Of a stretch of 64,000 nucleotides of DNA, positions 9,834 through 20,848 are shown in pieces. The position numbers and the translations under genes were made by a program. Under the pieces are notes generated by a model. That model did no database searches, had not been told where the DNA came from, and saw nothing but the letters and a program-made list of their open reading frames with translations. Position 1 is the stretch's first letter. Every line of letters starts with the position of its first letter. Source of the stretch: Hyaloperonospora brassicae (lineage: Eukaryota; Oomycota; Peronosporomycetes; Peronosporales; Peronosporaceae); NCBI GenBank assembly GCA_947650285.1, contig CANTFL010001356.1, forward strand, positions 1 to 64,000, given 5' to 3'.

Positions 9834-12800
9834 ACGAAATGTCTGACGGCGAATTTAGCCAAGCCTTACAGGCAGGAGAATTATCCGAGTTAGTGGTCAT
9901 TCGACCAGATATTGAGTTGAACTCATCCTCGTTATTGGACGAGTCTGTCCTTGAGGACACAAAGGCGGCATTGGATGCCCGTAGTGGATCTTCGATCCTT
10001 AAGGATCCTCTTGATCCGTTCTATCCTTTGGTAAAGGAGTTTCAGGACGTGGTGTGTCACAACCCACCGTCCGTTTTACCTCCCGATAGAGGTGCACGTC
10101 ATGAAATTGACTTGGTTCCTGGAACTAAATACTGCGTAACACGGCAGTGGCCTTTAACAAAGGAACAGTGCGACGTCATTGACGACTTCTTTCGTGCAAA
10201 GCACGCAGCGGGCATGGTTCGTGAGAGCAAATCTCCTCATTCCACGCCCACATTTTGTGTTCGAAAGCCCAATGGAAAGTGGCGCATTGTTCATGCTTAC
10301 AATAAGCTTAATGCTGCCACGATCCCGGCTCAGACACCAATCCCTCGGAAAGATGTTCTTCAGAACAATATGGTGGGATGTACGATGTACAGTGCACTCG
10401 ATTTAGTCGATGGTTACTACCAATTACTCATGCGTGAGAAAGATATTCCGCTAACAGCGGTGAGTACCCCGAGCGGTATGCTCTGGGAGTGGCTAGTTAT
10501 GCCACAGGGCTTGTCAAACGCGCCAGCTACGTTCAATCGTCTTGTGACGCAACTGTTTCGGCCTCACCGAGGTTATGCACAGACCTACTTTGATGACATC
10601 TTTGTCCATAGTCGTGCTATGAACGGCCGGTCTGATGTGGATAATCACATCGACCATTTACGAGCAGTGCTCGAGTGCATGCGCACAAACAAGTTGTATG
10701 CCAACGCCTCTAAGTGCATCTTTGGTGCACAAGAGATTCCCTTTTTAGGGTGCTTCATCGGGAAGCGTGGTCTTAGAGCGGATCCCGCTAAGATAAAAGC
10801 CATAGTCGATTGGCCGGTTCCTCAGAACCAGAAGGACTTACGTAAGTGGCTTGGTCTTGCCAATTACTTACACAAGTATAGTGCAAACTATGCAGACATG
10901 GCTCGACCATTATCCAATCTCCTTAAAAAGGATGTGGAATGGTGTTGGACGAACACCGAGCAGGAAGCCTTTACGGCTGTAAAAGAGAGCCTTCTTCATG
11001 CGCCAATCTTGGCTTTGCCCGATCCTGATCGGCCTTTCAGTGTCGTCTGGGACGCATCTGACTTTGCCATCGGCAGTGCTCTGTTACAAACAGATAATGA
11101 TGGACGGGAACGCGTCATTGCGTTTGAGTCCAGGCAGTTGAAAGCAGCTGAAAAGAACTATCCAGTTCATGACAAAGAGCTACTTGCAATGAAGTATGCT
11201 TTAGTTAAGTTCAGAGTTCATCTGCTTGGCTCTAAGCCTTTTGTGATCTTTACAGATCATGCGTCATTACGCACTGCGACCCAGTCGCCACATCTCTCTC
11301 AGCGAATGGCCCGTTGGCTCTCATTCTTTGCGGAATACAATTTCGAGGTGAAGTATAAGCCGGGCAAGCAGAATGCTCTGGCTGATGCGTTGTCACGCAG
11401 GCCTGACTATGAGCTTGCTCATGTTACGACTCTGTCATCATCGGTCACAGACCTCATTCGTTCGGCATATGCCAAAGATGAACATTGTGTAGCTTTGCTA
11501 CGTGCTCTGGGGAGCGAGGAATTTAACGACTCAGACATTAAATTGTCGGCACGATTGCGTGCGAGGCTACATCGATATTCCATCGATCAAGGCCTGTTGT
11601 GCTATAGCACAGATATGGAGGATACTCCCCGTATCGTTGTCCCTCATGATGAGGAATTGAAGTATCGCATCCTCTATGAGGCGCATGATACTGCGGTGAG
11701 CGGTCATCTCGGTCGAGAAAAGACATATAGCGCCGTGAGCCAATATTATTGGTGGCCCAAACTTTACAAATGGGTAAGCACATATGTGCGTACGTGCGAA
11801 ACGTGTCAACGGGTGAAACCCTCAGCTCATGCGGCTGCGCCGCTCGCTAGTCTCCCTATACCCTCTGGGTGCTGGGAGTCCATCAGCATGGATTTCATGT
11901 TCGGTCTGCCGAAAGATGGGCAAGGCAATACGGGTATTGTGGTCTTTGTTGACCGTTTGAGCAAGATGGCTCACTTGGCGGCTGTGCCAGATACCATTGA
12001 TGGTGAAGGTACAGCTACGCTGTTTATCGATCGAGTGTTTCGACAACACGGCTTGCCTGTGGCAATTGTCTCTGACCGAGACCCTCGCTTCACTGGGAAG
12101 TTTTGGAAGTCCATCTTCAAGGTGCTCGGCACACGTTTGGACATGTCCACAGCGGATCATCCGCAGACAGATGGTCAAACCGAGAGAGTCAACCGCGTTA
12201 TCGGTGACATCTTGCGCAGTGTTTGCGCTAATACACCAAAACGTTGGAGTTCGATGCTCCCTGTTGTTGAGTTTGCGTTGAACAACGCTGTTCATGCCTC
12301 TACAGGCTTTAATCCGTTCTACGTGAACGGTCTCACACACCCTCGCGTTCCGTTAACGCTACCACTGCGTGGTTCAGGGCTTGGTGGGGGAGAGATGGCC
12401 GATCGGCTTGCAGATATCAGCCCTGCTACTGTTCATAAACAGGTAAGCGAGTTTCTCGCAACGCGCTTGAATGTGTTACGACACGTGCGTGATGCACTGG
12501 CTGATAGCCAAGATAGACAAAAGGAGCAAGCTGATGTTAAAGGCAGAGGATGTATTGAACGTTATAAGGTCGGAGACCAAGTTCTACTCAATGCTAAAAA
12601 CCTACCTACAAATGTAGTCTCTGCTGTCTTCAAGACAAAGTTGCGTCCGCGCTTCATTGGGCCGTTCACGGTCATCGCTAAGAAGGGATTGGCGTACACG
12701 CTCAACCTTCCGCGCAAACTGCGCACGCACCCAGTGTTCTACGTTGGCTTGCTTAAGCCGTATCGGGACCCGTCCCATGTGGACTCGGAGGCGCTTGCGC

Positions 12801-13234
12801 CTGGAAATAAGGCCTTGACGTCGACTGTTGCATCCGAACCAGGAGGTCAAGCTGACCATCCACACGGGCTAAGGCCAACTCCAACGCCTGAACACGGGCT
12901 TGCATCGCGCCGAGTTCATTCTGGGTCTTACCCAATGTCTCTCGGAGACCACTCAGCTCACGGAGCACCTTCTCATGCTCCTCCTTCGGTACCCCGACCG
13001 CCACCGACGCTGCTCGATGAGCAAGGGAACCACCAGTTCCATGTGGAGAAAATCCTTCAGCGACGTCGTCGTCGTGGCCAATACCAATATCTGGTGAAGT
13101 GGCGAGGGCACCCGGAGTCGGAGAACTCGTGGGAGTATGAGATACCCCTTCGGCAGGATTGCCCTTACGCCGTGGATGTTTTTGAACATCGTGGCCAGGG
13201 TCGCCTTGCGAGCGAGAACGCTTCTCACCAATAG
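9812..13234 (+). CDS. pol: Pol main part: RT, RNase H, integrase, chromodomain
   Basis: About 1140 codons are open. RT shows [30 protein letters not shown] and the catalytic box YFDD (10586-10597). RNase H shows [11 protein letters not shown] and the tether ALSRRPDYE. Integrase has an HHCC zinc domain (about 11680-11815) and a DDE core (D in [10 protein letters not shown] near 11888, D in VSDRDPRF, E in DGQTERVNR). It continues with a GPY/F-type module ([11 protein letters not shown]) and a C-terminal chromodomain (about 13035-13190, VEKIL ... YLVKWRGH ... SWE), which in this class targets integration to heterochromatin. The natural polyprotein starts upstream at the gag frameshift; the listed start is only the first Met after the 1-nt deletion. 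The last 482 nt overlap the antisense ORF. Confidence 0.93.
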   Translation: MDTLFELDEMSDGEFSQALQAGELSELVVIRPDIELNSSSLLDESVLEDTKAALDARSGSSILKDPLDPFYPLVKEFQDVVCHNPPSVLPPDRGARHEIDLVPGTKYCVTRQWPLTKEQCDVIDDFFRAKHAAGMVRESKSPHSTPTFCVRKPNGKWRIVHAYNKLNAATIPAQTPIPRKDVLQNNMVGCTMYSALDLVDGYYQLLMREKDIPLTAVSTPSGMLWEWLVMPQGLSNAPATFNRLVTQLFRPHRGYAQTYFDDIFVHSRAMNGRSDVDNHIDHLRAVLECMRTNKLYANASKCIFGAQEIPFLGCFIGKRGLRADPAKIKAIVDWPVPQNQKDLRKWLGLANYLHKYSANYADMARPLSNLLKKDVEWCWTNTEQEAFTAVKESLLHAPILALPDPDRPFSVVWDASDFAIGSALLQTDNDGRERVIAFESRQLKAAEKNYPVHDKELLAMKYALVKFRVHLLGSKPFVIFTDHASLRTATQSPHLSQRMARWLSFFAEYNFEVKYKPGKQNALADALSRRPDYELAHVTTLSSSVTDLIRSAYAKDEHCVALLRALGSEEFNDSDIKLSARLRARLHRYSIDQGLLCYSTDMEDTPRIVVPHDEELKYRILYEAHDTAVSGHLGREKTYSAVSQYYWWPKLYKWVSTYVRTCETCQRVKPSAHAAAPLASLPIPSGCWESISMDFMFGLPKDGQGNTGIVVFVDRLSKMAHLAAVPDTIDGEGTATLFIDRVFRQHGLPVAIVSDRDPRFTGKFWKSIFKVLGTRLDMSTADHPQTDGQTERVNRVIGDILRSVCANTPKRWSSMLPVVEFALNNAVHASTGFNPFYVNGLTHPRVPLTLPLRGSGLGGGEMADRLADISPATVHKQVSEFLATRLNVLRHVRDALADSQDRQKEQADVKGRGCIERYKVGDQVLLNAKNLPTNVVSAVFKTKLRPRFIGPFTVIAKKGLAYTLNLPRKLRTHPVFYVGLLKPYRDPSHVDSEALAPGNKALTSTVASEPGGQADHPHGLRPTPTPEHGLASRRVHSGSYPMSLGDHSAHGAPSHAPPSVPRPPPTLLDEQGNHQFHVEKILQRRRRRGQYQYLVKWRGHPESENSWEYEIPLRQDCPYAVDVFEHRGQGRLASENASHQ

Positions 13235-14054
13235 TGGTGGGAGGTGGCGTGTTGCTCCGCACCTTAGGGTCGTGACCCGTGGCTACCATTGTAGCCGGAG
13301 CATAACGCGTACGTGTACGCAACTGGCCTCTGGCCTTGAGCTTGGCATACTCGAACCGCAGCTTCCGTTCCAGACGAACGTCAGCCACATCGGCGCTGGC
13401 CCGCAGCGTTGGCACACTGCTAAGATGCCGCTTGCGGTACACCCAACGGATGAACTCATTGTCCTCCTCCTCAGGCAGTTCGCCAGCGAACAACAAGATG
13501 GGCACGCCCTTTATCGGTCGAACCGAAACACCACGAGAAAGACTCTCAAGGTGTGCAAGGTACTGACCTTGCGTGGTATAGGCTGGTTCGAGATACCTCT
13601 CATTTAGAGCCTGGCGAAAGGCGATATCTTCTGGCGACGTAGCCTCGGGGCCAATGGCCCATGTTGCAAGGCTACAGCCTTCCGTTTGACGGAGGCGTTG
13701 CTCCACGTCTGGTGTTGAGAACACGTAACCACTCCGGTTTCGAATAACCGCCTGGGTATGAGCGCGACGTAGAGCACGCTCCTCACGCTGACGGATCAGC
13801 TGCTGTTGCTCGTCGAGCGGGTTCGTGATGATGTTCTCATCTGCATCTGTTTTATGATGCTGCGCCACTGGCGCGGTGATATCACCACGTTCAACGAACG
13901 GATTCGATGCTGTAAGAGGACGAGCCTCAGGTACAGCGGAGTGGGATGATATCCCGTCATCTCCATGGACACTGGTATCACTACCATAGTCCACATCCTC
14001 ATCGAAGTCGAGGTAAGAGGAAAGAGTCCGAGACTCATTGGGTGGCAAAGTCAT
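12753..14054 (-). CDS. Antisense ORF of Gypsy-1, 433 aa, coiled-coil C-terminus
   Basis: This long ORF opposes pol. Its ATG (14054) lies 109 bp inside the 3' LTR and it runs toward pol, ending inside the pol chromodomain region. The product has an acidic N-terminus, a Gln/Arg-rich helix ([17 protein letters not shown]), a central block ([20 protein letters not shown]), a basic patch ([10 protein letters not shown] ... KHPRRK) and a predicted coiled coil with a Leu heptad (about residues 355-410). I recognise no family. Gypsy-2 has the same ORF (46690-47998), broken but plainly alignable. In one 24-codon block 16 codons differ and 11 of these changes are silent. The 3' LTR could supply an antisense promoter, but none is visible as a motif. 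Protein-coding status is inferred; function is unknown. Confidence 0.75.
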   Translation of the reverse strand: MTLPPNESRTLSSYLDFDEDVDYGSDTSVHGDDGISSHSAVPEARPLTASNPFVERGDITAPVAQHHKTDADENIITNPLDEQQQLIRQREERALRRAHTQAVIRNRSGYVFSTPDVEQRLRQTEGCSLATWAIGPEATSPEDIAFRQALNERYLEPAYTTQGQYLAHLESLSRGVSVRPIKGVPILLFAGELPEEEDNEFIRWVYRKRHLSSVPTLRASADVADVRLERKLRFEYAKLKARGQLRTRTRYAPATMVATGHDPKVRSNTPPPTTIGEKRSRSQGDPGHDVQKHPRRKGNPAEGVSHTPTSSPTPGALATSPDIGIGHDDDVAEGFSPHGTGGSLAHRAASVAVGVPKEEHEKVLRELSGLRETLGKTQNELGAMQARVQALELALARVDGQLDLLVRMQQSTSRPYFQAQAPPSPHGTGPDTA

Positions 14055-14149
14055 GGTGTTTCGTGTTTAGCAACCGCGAGGTTAAGCACACACACACACC
14101 GACCTCTTCGAGGAAAGAAGCCGATTGACGTTTGGTGGTAACGTCAGTC

Positions 14150-14162
14150 TGGTGGGGGAGGG
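14150..14162 (+). promoter_or_regulatory. Polypurine tract of Gypsy-1
   Basis: The G-rich run GGTGGGGGAGGG abuts the 3' LTR, where plus-strand priming is expected. Gypsy-2 has an equivalent at about 48093-48107. Confidence 0.75.
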
Positions 14163-14639
14163 TGTAACGGGGTTACACGTCGGCTGGTAGTCGACGATAG
14201 GTGTGGTGCACACAAGAGAGGGGGGTTACCCTATAAAGTAATTTTAGAACACAGTGAGTGTATCAATTGTTGAAGACTGATGTCTGTCATCAATTGATTG
14301 CGAGATCTTTTAAGAGCTTATTTAGGGCAGGTTAAATACGTTGTTCTAAGGTGTTCTTTTAGGTTAATCAAAGAAATAAAAATTCAGTTCCCCTTTTGAT
14401 CAGTAAGAGACACGTGCCTTACGAGGCGTCTTTGATCGATAGGAGCTAGCAATACCTGTGAAGGTAGCTACTCCTGAGCACTCTGTGCTGTGATTCTTTT
14501 GAATCGTTTGGTCCCTTAGGAACGGGGACCGTAAGCTCTATGAGCTTGGTGACTCTCTGAGTCGGGTTCGTAGAACCAAAGTTGCTCGTAAGAGCGTTAA
14601 GTCTTCCTCTGACTTAAGGAGCTGTGTAGCTCCGCTACA
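14163..14639 (+). repeat. 3' LTR of Gypsy-1
   Basis: 477 bp, same length as the 5' LTR, one base difference noticed. Confidence 0.95.
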
Positions 14640-14644
14640 AGCAA
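14640..14644. repeat. Target-site duplication of Gypsy-1 (right)
   Basis: agcaa, exact copy of 7042-7046. Confidence 0.9.
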
Positions 14645-16209
14645 CCTGCACTGATGGCACATTCAAAGTAACTTCAAAAGACACATCACCACGGAAAGGA
14701 GATGCAGGCGGTGAAGAAGGCAAGTACGTGATGCGCGAGTCAGTCGACGACGTCGAGGGTGAGAGTGTCAATGGTCTTTCGAGGAGAACGGGATACATCA
14801 ACGCAGAACGAGCTTCGCTGGGCGGAACACCACTCTATGACGAGCCGACCGAGTCTACCCGAAGCTATAGTAATTGCGACTCCGCCGCCGAGCCGAGTGA
14901 GATAACGCCAGGAAACTGCTGAGAGAGAAGACGACACAAGCGAGAATTCAGGTCGAATTCACGAGGATTCAAACCCAGAGCGTCAACGCCGGTGATGGCT
15001 GTAACATTGGGACTTTGTTCCAGGGGCCATAGAACACGATGATGCCAAAGTCTGTTCCGCAAGCCGCTGATGACGCGACGCTGTTCTTCAATAAATTATT
15101 AAGCAGAGCGCAACGCGTTGTCACCGCCATTACACATGCCATGGTAGCCTTTTGCAACTGGCGATTATACGCCGTCGCGACTTCATGGATAGCGATATGT
15201 TAAGATCGAGACTAGGCAAATCGACCAGTAAGACGAAAAATTTTGCGGCCCCACGCTTGGATGGCCAGTTGCTAACTGGCGATAATCCGCTCCGCTGACT
15301 CAAGTCGTTAAGCGCGCTGGGCAGAGACACGAGAGGCTTCCATCTCAAGAGTGAAGATCGACTTCTTTAGTGACTCGATGAAGCCGGTGGTCCTTAACTC
15401 AGCTGCTTGCCAAGTAGCAGCTTCTACCTGGGTAGTCTTCAGTTGAGCGCGCAAGTTCACGGACTTGGCGATAGCAGCTTCCATACGTCGACGACGTGCC
15501 GCGCTACTCCGCTCCGACTGCTCAAGTGCTACGCACAACCAAGATACCGAGTCCGTGTGGTCAAGAGGCACACCGAAATCTCCACCGGCGATGACGGCCA
15601 AGTCGGCGAGAGACGTGGTCTGCCGAATGGATTGACGTGTTGACGCATCAAGCACGGCCGTAAAGTCTCCAATATAAGGGCAATGATTCTCACAAGATAT
15701 AACTTACACTGCTGGGTATGGTGTTAAATGCCTCTCAGCGTCCAACGGATCTCAGCAATGATGTTCGAATTATCAACGTCGTCGTCCGAAATTTCACCAA
15801 GGCGACTTCTGGAGAGATGAAGACGCTTGCGAAAAAGGATCAAAAAGCGGCGGCATCGTTTTGTACGAATCGGAAGGTGGAGAATCTTGATTAAGAGGCT
15901 GCAATCGTTGCAATCTCACCGCAGCTTTGTGTCGGTCAGGCGAAATCGATGAAACAACGATACGCGGTTGGACGTTGACAGCTCCAAGAAGATAATCGAT
16001 GGGTGGACTGGCGTTCCCCGGACCGACAGCACTAGAAGACAAGTTGGTCTTAAGTGAAGAAGAGCATGAGAGCACCGTGGATTACAAGGAGTCATGACGG
16101 AATGGGATGTGGGCGAGACAAATCTCAACACCCCTCATAACGCAAGCAGCGGAATTGACTGCACTAGATGGCGTATCTAGTGACCGAACCTGAGTAGAAC
16201 AATGCATTG
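14645..16209. other. Interelement DNA; possible coiled-coil ORF on minus strand
   Basis: No confident gene. A minus-strand open frame at 15308-15655 would encode a helical, Ala/Glu/Arg-rich segment (RRRRMEAAIAKSVNLRAQLK) with coiled-coil character. Another minus-strand frame at 15794-16075 is Ser/Pro-rich. Neither matches a family I know and both could be decayed transposon sequence. Confidence 0.3.
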
Positions 16210-16214
16210 CAAAA
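16210..16214. repeat. Target-site duplication of Copia-1 (left)
   Basis: caaaa before the 5' LTR; repeated exactly at 21157-21161. Confidence 0.8.
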
Positions 16215-16522
16215 TGTTGCAGATCGACCGTTGCTGTCGCATAACTCTTTACGTGATTTATGATCACGCCAGGTAAATGTTAACCACATATATTGTTGTA
16301 GTAGCCGATGATGATGCCAGGTCCATGGGAAGACGCAAGATCATTAGAGAGGAAACAATGCATGTCAGTGGTAGTGGTTAATACGTCAATATATTTCTCA
16401 GTTCACAATTATCCTCACAGTACGCAAGTACTACTACATCCAGCAGCGAAGAGTCGGCTGCTGAGTTCAAGAACTCCGGCGCGCACAAAGCTAGAGTGCG
16501 GACGCGTCGTAAACAGAGAAAA
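16215..16522 (+). repeat. 5' LTR of Copia-1
   Basis: Starts TGTTGCAGATCG; matches 20849-21156 without a difference that I can see. An in-frame ATG at 16308 keeps the LTR open into gag, but the likely start is outside the LTR. Confidence 0.92.
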
Positions 16523-16534
16523 GGTTATGAGCCC
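16523..16534 (+). promoter_or_regulatory. PBS of Copia-1: complementary to the initiator-Met tRNA anticodon arm
   Basis: GGTTATGAGCCC starts immediately after the LTR. Its complement, GGGCUCAUAACC, is the anticodon stem-loop (CAU) of initiator Met tRNA, not its 3' end. This is the half-tRNA priming known from Drosophila copia and other hemivirus-type Pseudoviridae. The site contains the likely gag ATG (16527-16529). Confidence 0.75.
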
Positions 16535-19500
16535 AAGCGGGGAACATGAAGGGGATGACATCTTCTCACCAACGAGAAACCTCACCACCCAGTTTGAAGA
16601 CATGGGATCGTTTCGGACACCTGATGGAAATGAAGGGCCTCCACTTCCATCTTCGTCATCCGAGAATCAGACGCCGATGACTCCATATGCTCATATGGAT
16701 ATGATGCAACTCATTGCAACCTTGCAACAAGAGGTTCGCGAGTTGAGAGCACAAGCCCAAGCATCGAGGCAAACCGACTCTAATGTGACAATGCACACCG
16801 CCTCACCGGCGACATCGTCTACAGCATACCGTCCAGTTGGTACACCCAAGTTGAAGGACTTCAAGGTCATTGAGTTCACCGGAGAAGAACGACACTCAGG
16901 ACTTGGAGCAGATTGGGACTCGTTCAAGTACCAATTTGATGTGCAAATACATACGCTCGAGACCTTCGATCTCGTAGTCTGGAATGAAGAGCATCGACTG
17001 AGCGCTATGGCGATGTGCTTTCGCGGTGCTGCCTTTGGCCATTTCAAGTATCTCGCGGATCGAGGACTTACCGCCAACTACGACAGTGTCTGCAGGTCCA
17101 TGAAGAACCGATTTTGCTGTAAGCTGAGTCAGTCTCAACTGGGAAAGCTACTTGAAGCGCCCAAGAGAACCAACACAACGTGGACATCTCATATTGAGTA
17201 CATGAGAGCTGTGGCGAGCCGTATGGATGGAAATCCAAGCAAGATTATCCTTGAATACTTCTGCTCATACTCTTGTCCATCAGAGGAGAGAAGCTTGCTG
17301 GCGAAGATTGATCAAGACAGCTTGGAGTACGGGATCGAGCTCGAGAAAGCTGTACGATATCTGACCTCCATCACAGGAAACGGAAAGAATTTCGTCTGTA
17401 AGCCAAAAGGGGCGACGAATTTGTACGAGCGTGCTGAAAGAGACAAGCCGAAGTTTGAGAAGAAACAGCGGAAGTCAAGACATGAATCTGGTGATGCGTA
17501 CAGTGCAGGAGGAGCCAAGAAGTATCCTAAGCGAGCCTGTTTCTTCTGTGAGGATGAGGGTCATATTGCTTCAACATGCCCACTCAAGAAGGAGTTTCTG
17601 GAAAAGAAGAAAAGGTCAACAGGCTCAGCTAATGTTGTGGAGACAACTCGCGAGATCCATAAGACAGAAGATAATGACTGTCAGTACGCATCATGCTGGG
17701 CGGCATTCAGATCCAGCAGGGATGAACGTGAATGGTTGCTGGACTCAGGCGCTAGTCACCACATATGCGGTACTGGATTTGCGTTGCAAAACGAGTACGC
17801 ATGCAATCTGTCCGTGACTATCGCAGATGGTCGCACCATCAGGTCTTCCACGTGTGGCAACATCGTTATGGAGATCAATGTCAACGGAAATCAAAGCAAG
17901 ATTCTGTTGCAAGACGTGCACGTAATTCCAGGGCTGCGCAAAAACCTGCTATCGATTGGTCAACTTGCGAAGAAAGGTATTCATACCTCATTTACCGACC
18001 AAGGAGCGTCACTGTGGAAGCTTGACGACACGGGAGTCAAAGTTATTGCTGGCTGTGCGACGTGGGACAATGGGCTTTGCTACCTCAATGGGCACGCAGT
18101 CGAATCAGCTATTGCGAGTGTCGCAGCGAAACCTGATGACAGCATCATGGAATGGCATGCTCGACTCGGCCATGTCAACGTTGAGGATGTGGCGATGATC
18201 GAGAATCATGAATTGGCTGATGGTTTACACATCACTGACAAGAAGAAAAGTGACTGTGCTGCATGTCGCGAGGGGAAACAAACAAGAGGTGCTAAAGCCC
18301 AAACAGACACATCCGAATCAGCACCAACGGACGAGATTGGCGCCGTAATTGGAGTTGACATTAAGACAAACGTCAAGCCTCACGATTACAGAACCTGCAC
18401 TCACTCTTTGCATGTCGTTGACTATGCATCTAGCTATAAAGAAGTCTTTCCAATGCGTGTTAAGTCCGATTGGTTTCCGTTGCTGACTGAATTCATTACA
18501 AGATTCGAACGACAATATGACGTGCGAGTGAAGGTCATTCGGAGCGACAATGAATTTGACACGAACAAGATAAGGTCGTGGTGTGCACAACGCGGTATCC
18601 GACAGCAACTAACGGAACCAGACGAATCGACTTCAAATGGAAAGGTGGAGAGGCGCCACAGGACTTTGTTTGACGGTATGCGGGCTATGATGTTTGATGC
18701 TGCCAAGGCTCCTCGGTTCCTATGGTCGGAAGCACTACGTCATCAGTCATGGCTAAGAAACCGACTCCCGACACGTGCGAATGGTGGAAACATGTCGCCT
18801 ATTGAATCCCTCACTGGACACAAGCCCAACCTTAGTCGCATACTAAAGTGGGGACAAAGGGTCACGGTTCATGTCAAGAGCAAGTCCATGGGTACCCGAA
18901 AGAAGTGTGAGCACGGAATATTCATCGGATATGATGATAAGGTGAAGGGTCATCGCGTTTACATCAAGCTTACTAAAAAGATCTTGGTATCGCAGCACGT
19001 CCAGTCAATAGACTCGGCCAAGAAGGGTATCGACAAAGATCCGAATGCTGGAAATGATGCACCCGCCTACAATATCTCTGACGAAGAGAGCCTATTAAGT
19101 CAAAGTGAAGATGGCTCGAGCATTTCTAATTGCGAGGAATCTGGGGTTGATTTAAACACTGGCAAAAATCAATCGCTAGCAGAACGACGTGAGCGTCGTC
19201 ATGTCACCATGCCTGCTAGATATGCTGATGGTGCCGCAATGTTGGTTGTACGAGTGAAAGAGCCAAGATCCGTTAAAGAGGCCATGACTCTTCCTGAAAG
19301 GCAGAACTGGATCGATGCGATGAAGGCAGAGCTCGATGCACTTGTCGAAAATGGCACTTGGGAGGTTGTCGACGAACCAAACAAAGGTACAAACATCGTC
19401 GACAGCAAGTGGGTTTTGAAGATCAAGTTTGATGCTAATGGTGACGTTGAACGCTTTAAAGCAAGACTTGTAGCTCGAGGGTTTAGCCAGAAGTACGGCG

Positions 19501-20828
19501 TTGATTTCTCGGAGACATTCGCACCTGTCATCAAGATGAGCAGTGTGCGTTTATTTTTTGCACTATCAAGCTTGCTTGGACTACGACTGACTCATGGCGA
19601 CGTTCCAAACGCCTACGTGAAGGGCTTGTTGCGCGAACTCATCTACATGAAGGCGCCAAGAGAGATGGACGTCGAGGAGGGCAAGGTACTCAAGCTGCTT
19701 AAGCCATTGTATGGGCTAAAACAGTCGGGTCGCTGCTGGAATGAGACGATGAACGAGTACATCATCGCACTTGGATTTAGTAAGTCACGACTCGACCCGT
19801 GCATCTATTACAAGCGCGACAAGAAAGAGCGGGTGATGTTCCTTGGGCTTTACGTGGATGATGTGCTGATCGCGTATCATGACGAGGAGGAGCTGCGCGA
19901 TGTCACACTGAAGCTGGAAGAACGGTTCAGCATCAAGATGCTCGGACCAGTGAAGAAATTTCTTGGTATCACAGTACACGAAACCCAGCAAAGTTATTTT
20001 TTGTCGCAGCAGGGCATGATTTGTGACGCCCTCCGCGCGTTCAATCTGGAACATGTCAGAACTGTAACGACTCCAATGGATCCAAACACAGATTATAATG
20101 GTGCTGACAGTGAGGAACTAGTGGATTTACATCGTGTACGTGAAGCTCTCGGTACGCTACTTTGGATTGCTAATTCTACACGCCCGGACATAGCGTTTGC
20201 TACCAACTTTGCGTCAAGACATCGCGAGAAGCCTCGTAAGTGCCATTGGGAGCTGATCAAACGGATTTTTCGCTACCTTAAGGGCACATCGGATCGTGGT
20301 TTGCGCTACTGGAAGTCAAGTGAGGCTGTTTCAATTGAACAACTTGAGGTCAAAATTTGGTCCGATGCTGATTGGGCTGGTGATCGAGTCGACCGAAAAT
20401 CAACGAGCGGAGCCTTCCTTTCGATAAATGGGCGGCCGATAGCATGGAGTTCAAAGAAGCAAGCCGTTGTTGCGATGTCGACTATGGAAGCAGAGTTCAT
20501 CGCCGGTGCAACAAGTGTTTCTGAATGTGGATGGATTCGACAACTTCTTCAAGAACTGCTCAGCATCAAGATTGTCCCAAGTATCATGGTTGACAACCAA
20601 AGCGCGATACGAACGATGAAGAATGAGATGGTGTCAGCTGCTGCAAAGCACATTGCTCTGCGGTATCACTTCATCAAGGATGAAACTAGCAAAGGACTCG
20701 TAAGTGTGAAAAGGTGTGCCAGTAAGGACCAGCTTGCAGACATTTTGACCAAGCCGCTACCGCGTCAAATATTCGAGGAGCTACGATGTCAAGTTCAGGT
20801 GGCGAAGCGCGAGTTACAAGGTAATTAG
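16527..20828 (+). CDS. gag-pol: Gag-pol polyprotein of Copia-1
   Basis: An open frame of 1433 codons from the ATG within the PBS; the frame is also open back to ATG 16308 inside the LTR. Gag has the UBN2-like block and a CX2CX4HX4C knuckle (CFFCEDEGHIASTC, about 17537-17580). The protease active site is LLDSGAS (about 17737-17757). The integrase zinc domain is HARLGH ... CAACREGK (about 18155-18280), with catalytic D in VVDYASS, D in IRSDNEFD and E in SNGKVERRH. RT has the catalytic YVDD near 19853-19864, and RNase H includes WSDADWAGD near 20358. The frame ends before the PPT. Length is near the family norm of about 1400 aa. It is a single frame, so gag must be made by proteolysis, splicing or termination not visible here. 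Confidence 0.95.
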   Translation: MSPSGEHEGDDIFSPTRNLTTQFEDMGSFRTPDGNEGPPLPSSSSENQTPMTPYAHMDMMQLIATLQQEVRELRAQAQASRQTDSNVTMHTASPATSSTAYRPVGTPKLKDFKVIEFTGEERHSGLGADWDSFKYQFDVQIHTLETFDLVVWNEEHRLSAMAMCFRGAAFGHFKYLADRGLTANYDSVCRSMKNRFCCKLSQSQLGKLLEAPKRTNTTWTSHIEYMRAVASRMDGNPSKIILEYFCSYSCPSEERSLLAKIDQDSLEYGIELEKAVRYLTSITGNGKNFVCKPKGATNLYERAERDKPKFEKKQRKSRHESGDAYSAGGAKKYPKRACFFCEDEGHIASTCPLKKEFLEKKKRSTGSANVVETTREIHKTEDNDCQYASCWAAFRSSRDEREWLLDSGASHHICGTGFALQNEYACNLSVTIADGRTIRSSTCGNIVMEINVNGNQSKILLQDVHVIPGLRKNLLSIGQLAKKGIHTSFTDQGASLWKLDDTGVKVIAGCATWDNGLCYLNGHAVESAIASVAAKPDDSIMEWHARLGHVNVEDVAMIENHELADGLHITDKKKSDCAACREGKQTRGAKAQTDTSESAPTDEIGAVIGVDIKTNVKPHDYRTCTHSLHVVDYASSYKEVFPMRVKSDWFPLLTEFITRFERQYDVRVKVIRSDNEFDTNKIRSWCAQRGIRQQLTEPDESTSNGKVERRHRTLFDGMRAMMFDAAKAPRFLWSEALRHQSWLRNRLPTRANGGNMSPIESLTGHKPNLSRILKWGQRVTVHVKSKSMGTRKKCEHGIFIGYDDKVKGHRVYIKLTKKILVSQHVQSIDSAKKGIDKDPNAGNDAPAYNISDEESLLSQSEDGSSISNCEESGVDLNTGKNQSLAERRERRHVTMPARYADGAAMLVVRVKEPRSVKEAMTLPERQNWIDAMKAELDALVENGTWEVVDEPNKGTNIVDSKWVLKIKFDANGDVERFKARLVARGFSQKYGVDFSETFAPVIKMSSVRLFFALSSLLGLRLTHGDVPNAYVKGLLRELIYMKAPREMDVEEGKVLKLLKPLYGLKQSGRCWNETMNEYIIALGFSKSRLDPCIYYKRDKKERVMFLGLYVDDVLIAYHDEEELRDVTLKLEERFSIKMLGPVKKFLGITVHETQQSYFLSQQGMICDALRAFNLEHVRTVTTPMDPNTDYNGADSEELVDLHRVREALGTLLWIANSTRPDIAFATNFASRHREKPRKCHWELIKRIFRYLKGTSDRGLRYWKSSEAVSIEQLEVKIWSDADWAGDRVDRKSTSGAFLSINGRPIAWSSKKQAVVAMSTMEAEFIAGATSVSECGWIRQLLQELLSIKIVPSIMVDNQSAIRTMKNEMVSAAAKHIALRYHFIKDETSKGLVSVKRCASKDQLADILTKPLPRQIFEELRCQVQVAKRELQGN

Positions 20829-20840
20829 CTCATCACGGTC

Positions 20841-20848
20841 AGGAGGAG
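20841..20848 (+). promoter_or_regulatory. Polypurine tract of Copia-1
   Basis: AGGAGGAG directly abuts the 3' LTR. Confidence 0.75.

Larger units (their letters stand above)
7047..14639 (+). mobile_element. Gypsy-1: full-length chromodomain LTR retrotransposon
   Basis: The element has two 477-bp LTRs that I find to differ at one base (t/g near 7431 and 14547), a perfect 5-bp target duplication, PBS, gag, pol and PPT, so it inserted recently. Pol order is protease, RT, RNase H, integrase, chromodomain (chromovirus). Coding is damaged: the gag start reads ATA where the relative Gypsy-2 has ATG, two Trp codons in the protease-to-RT linker are stops, and one base is missing near 9785. It also carries a long antisense ORF (12753-14054). 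With near-identical LTRs and a broken pol, it may have been moved by a related intact copy. Confidence 0.95.
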
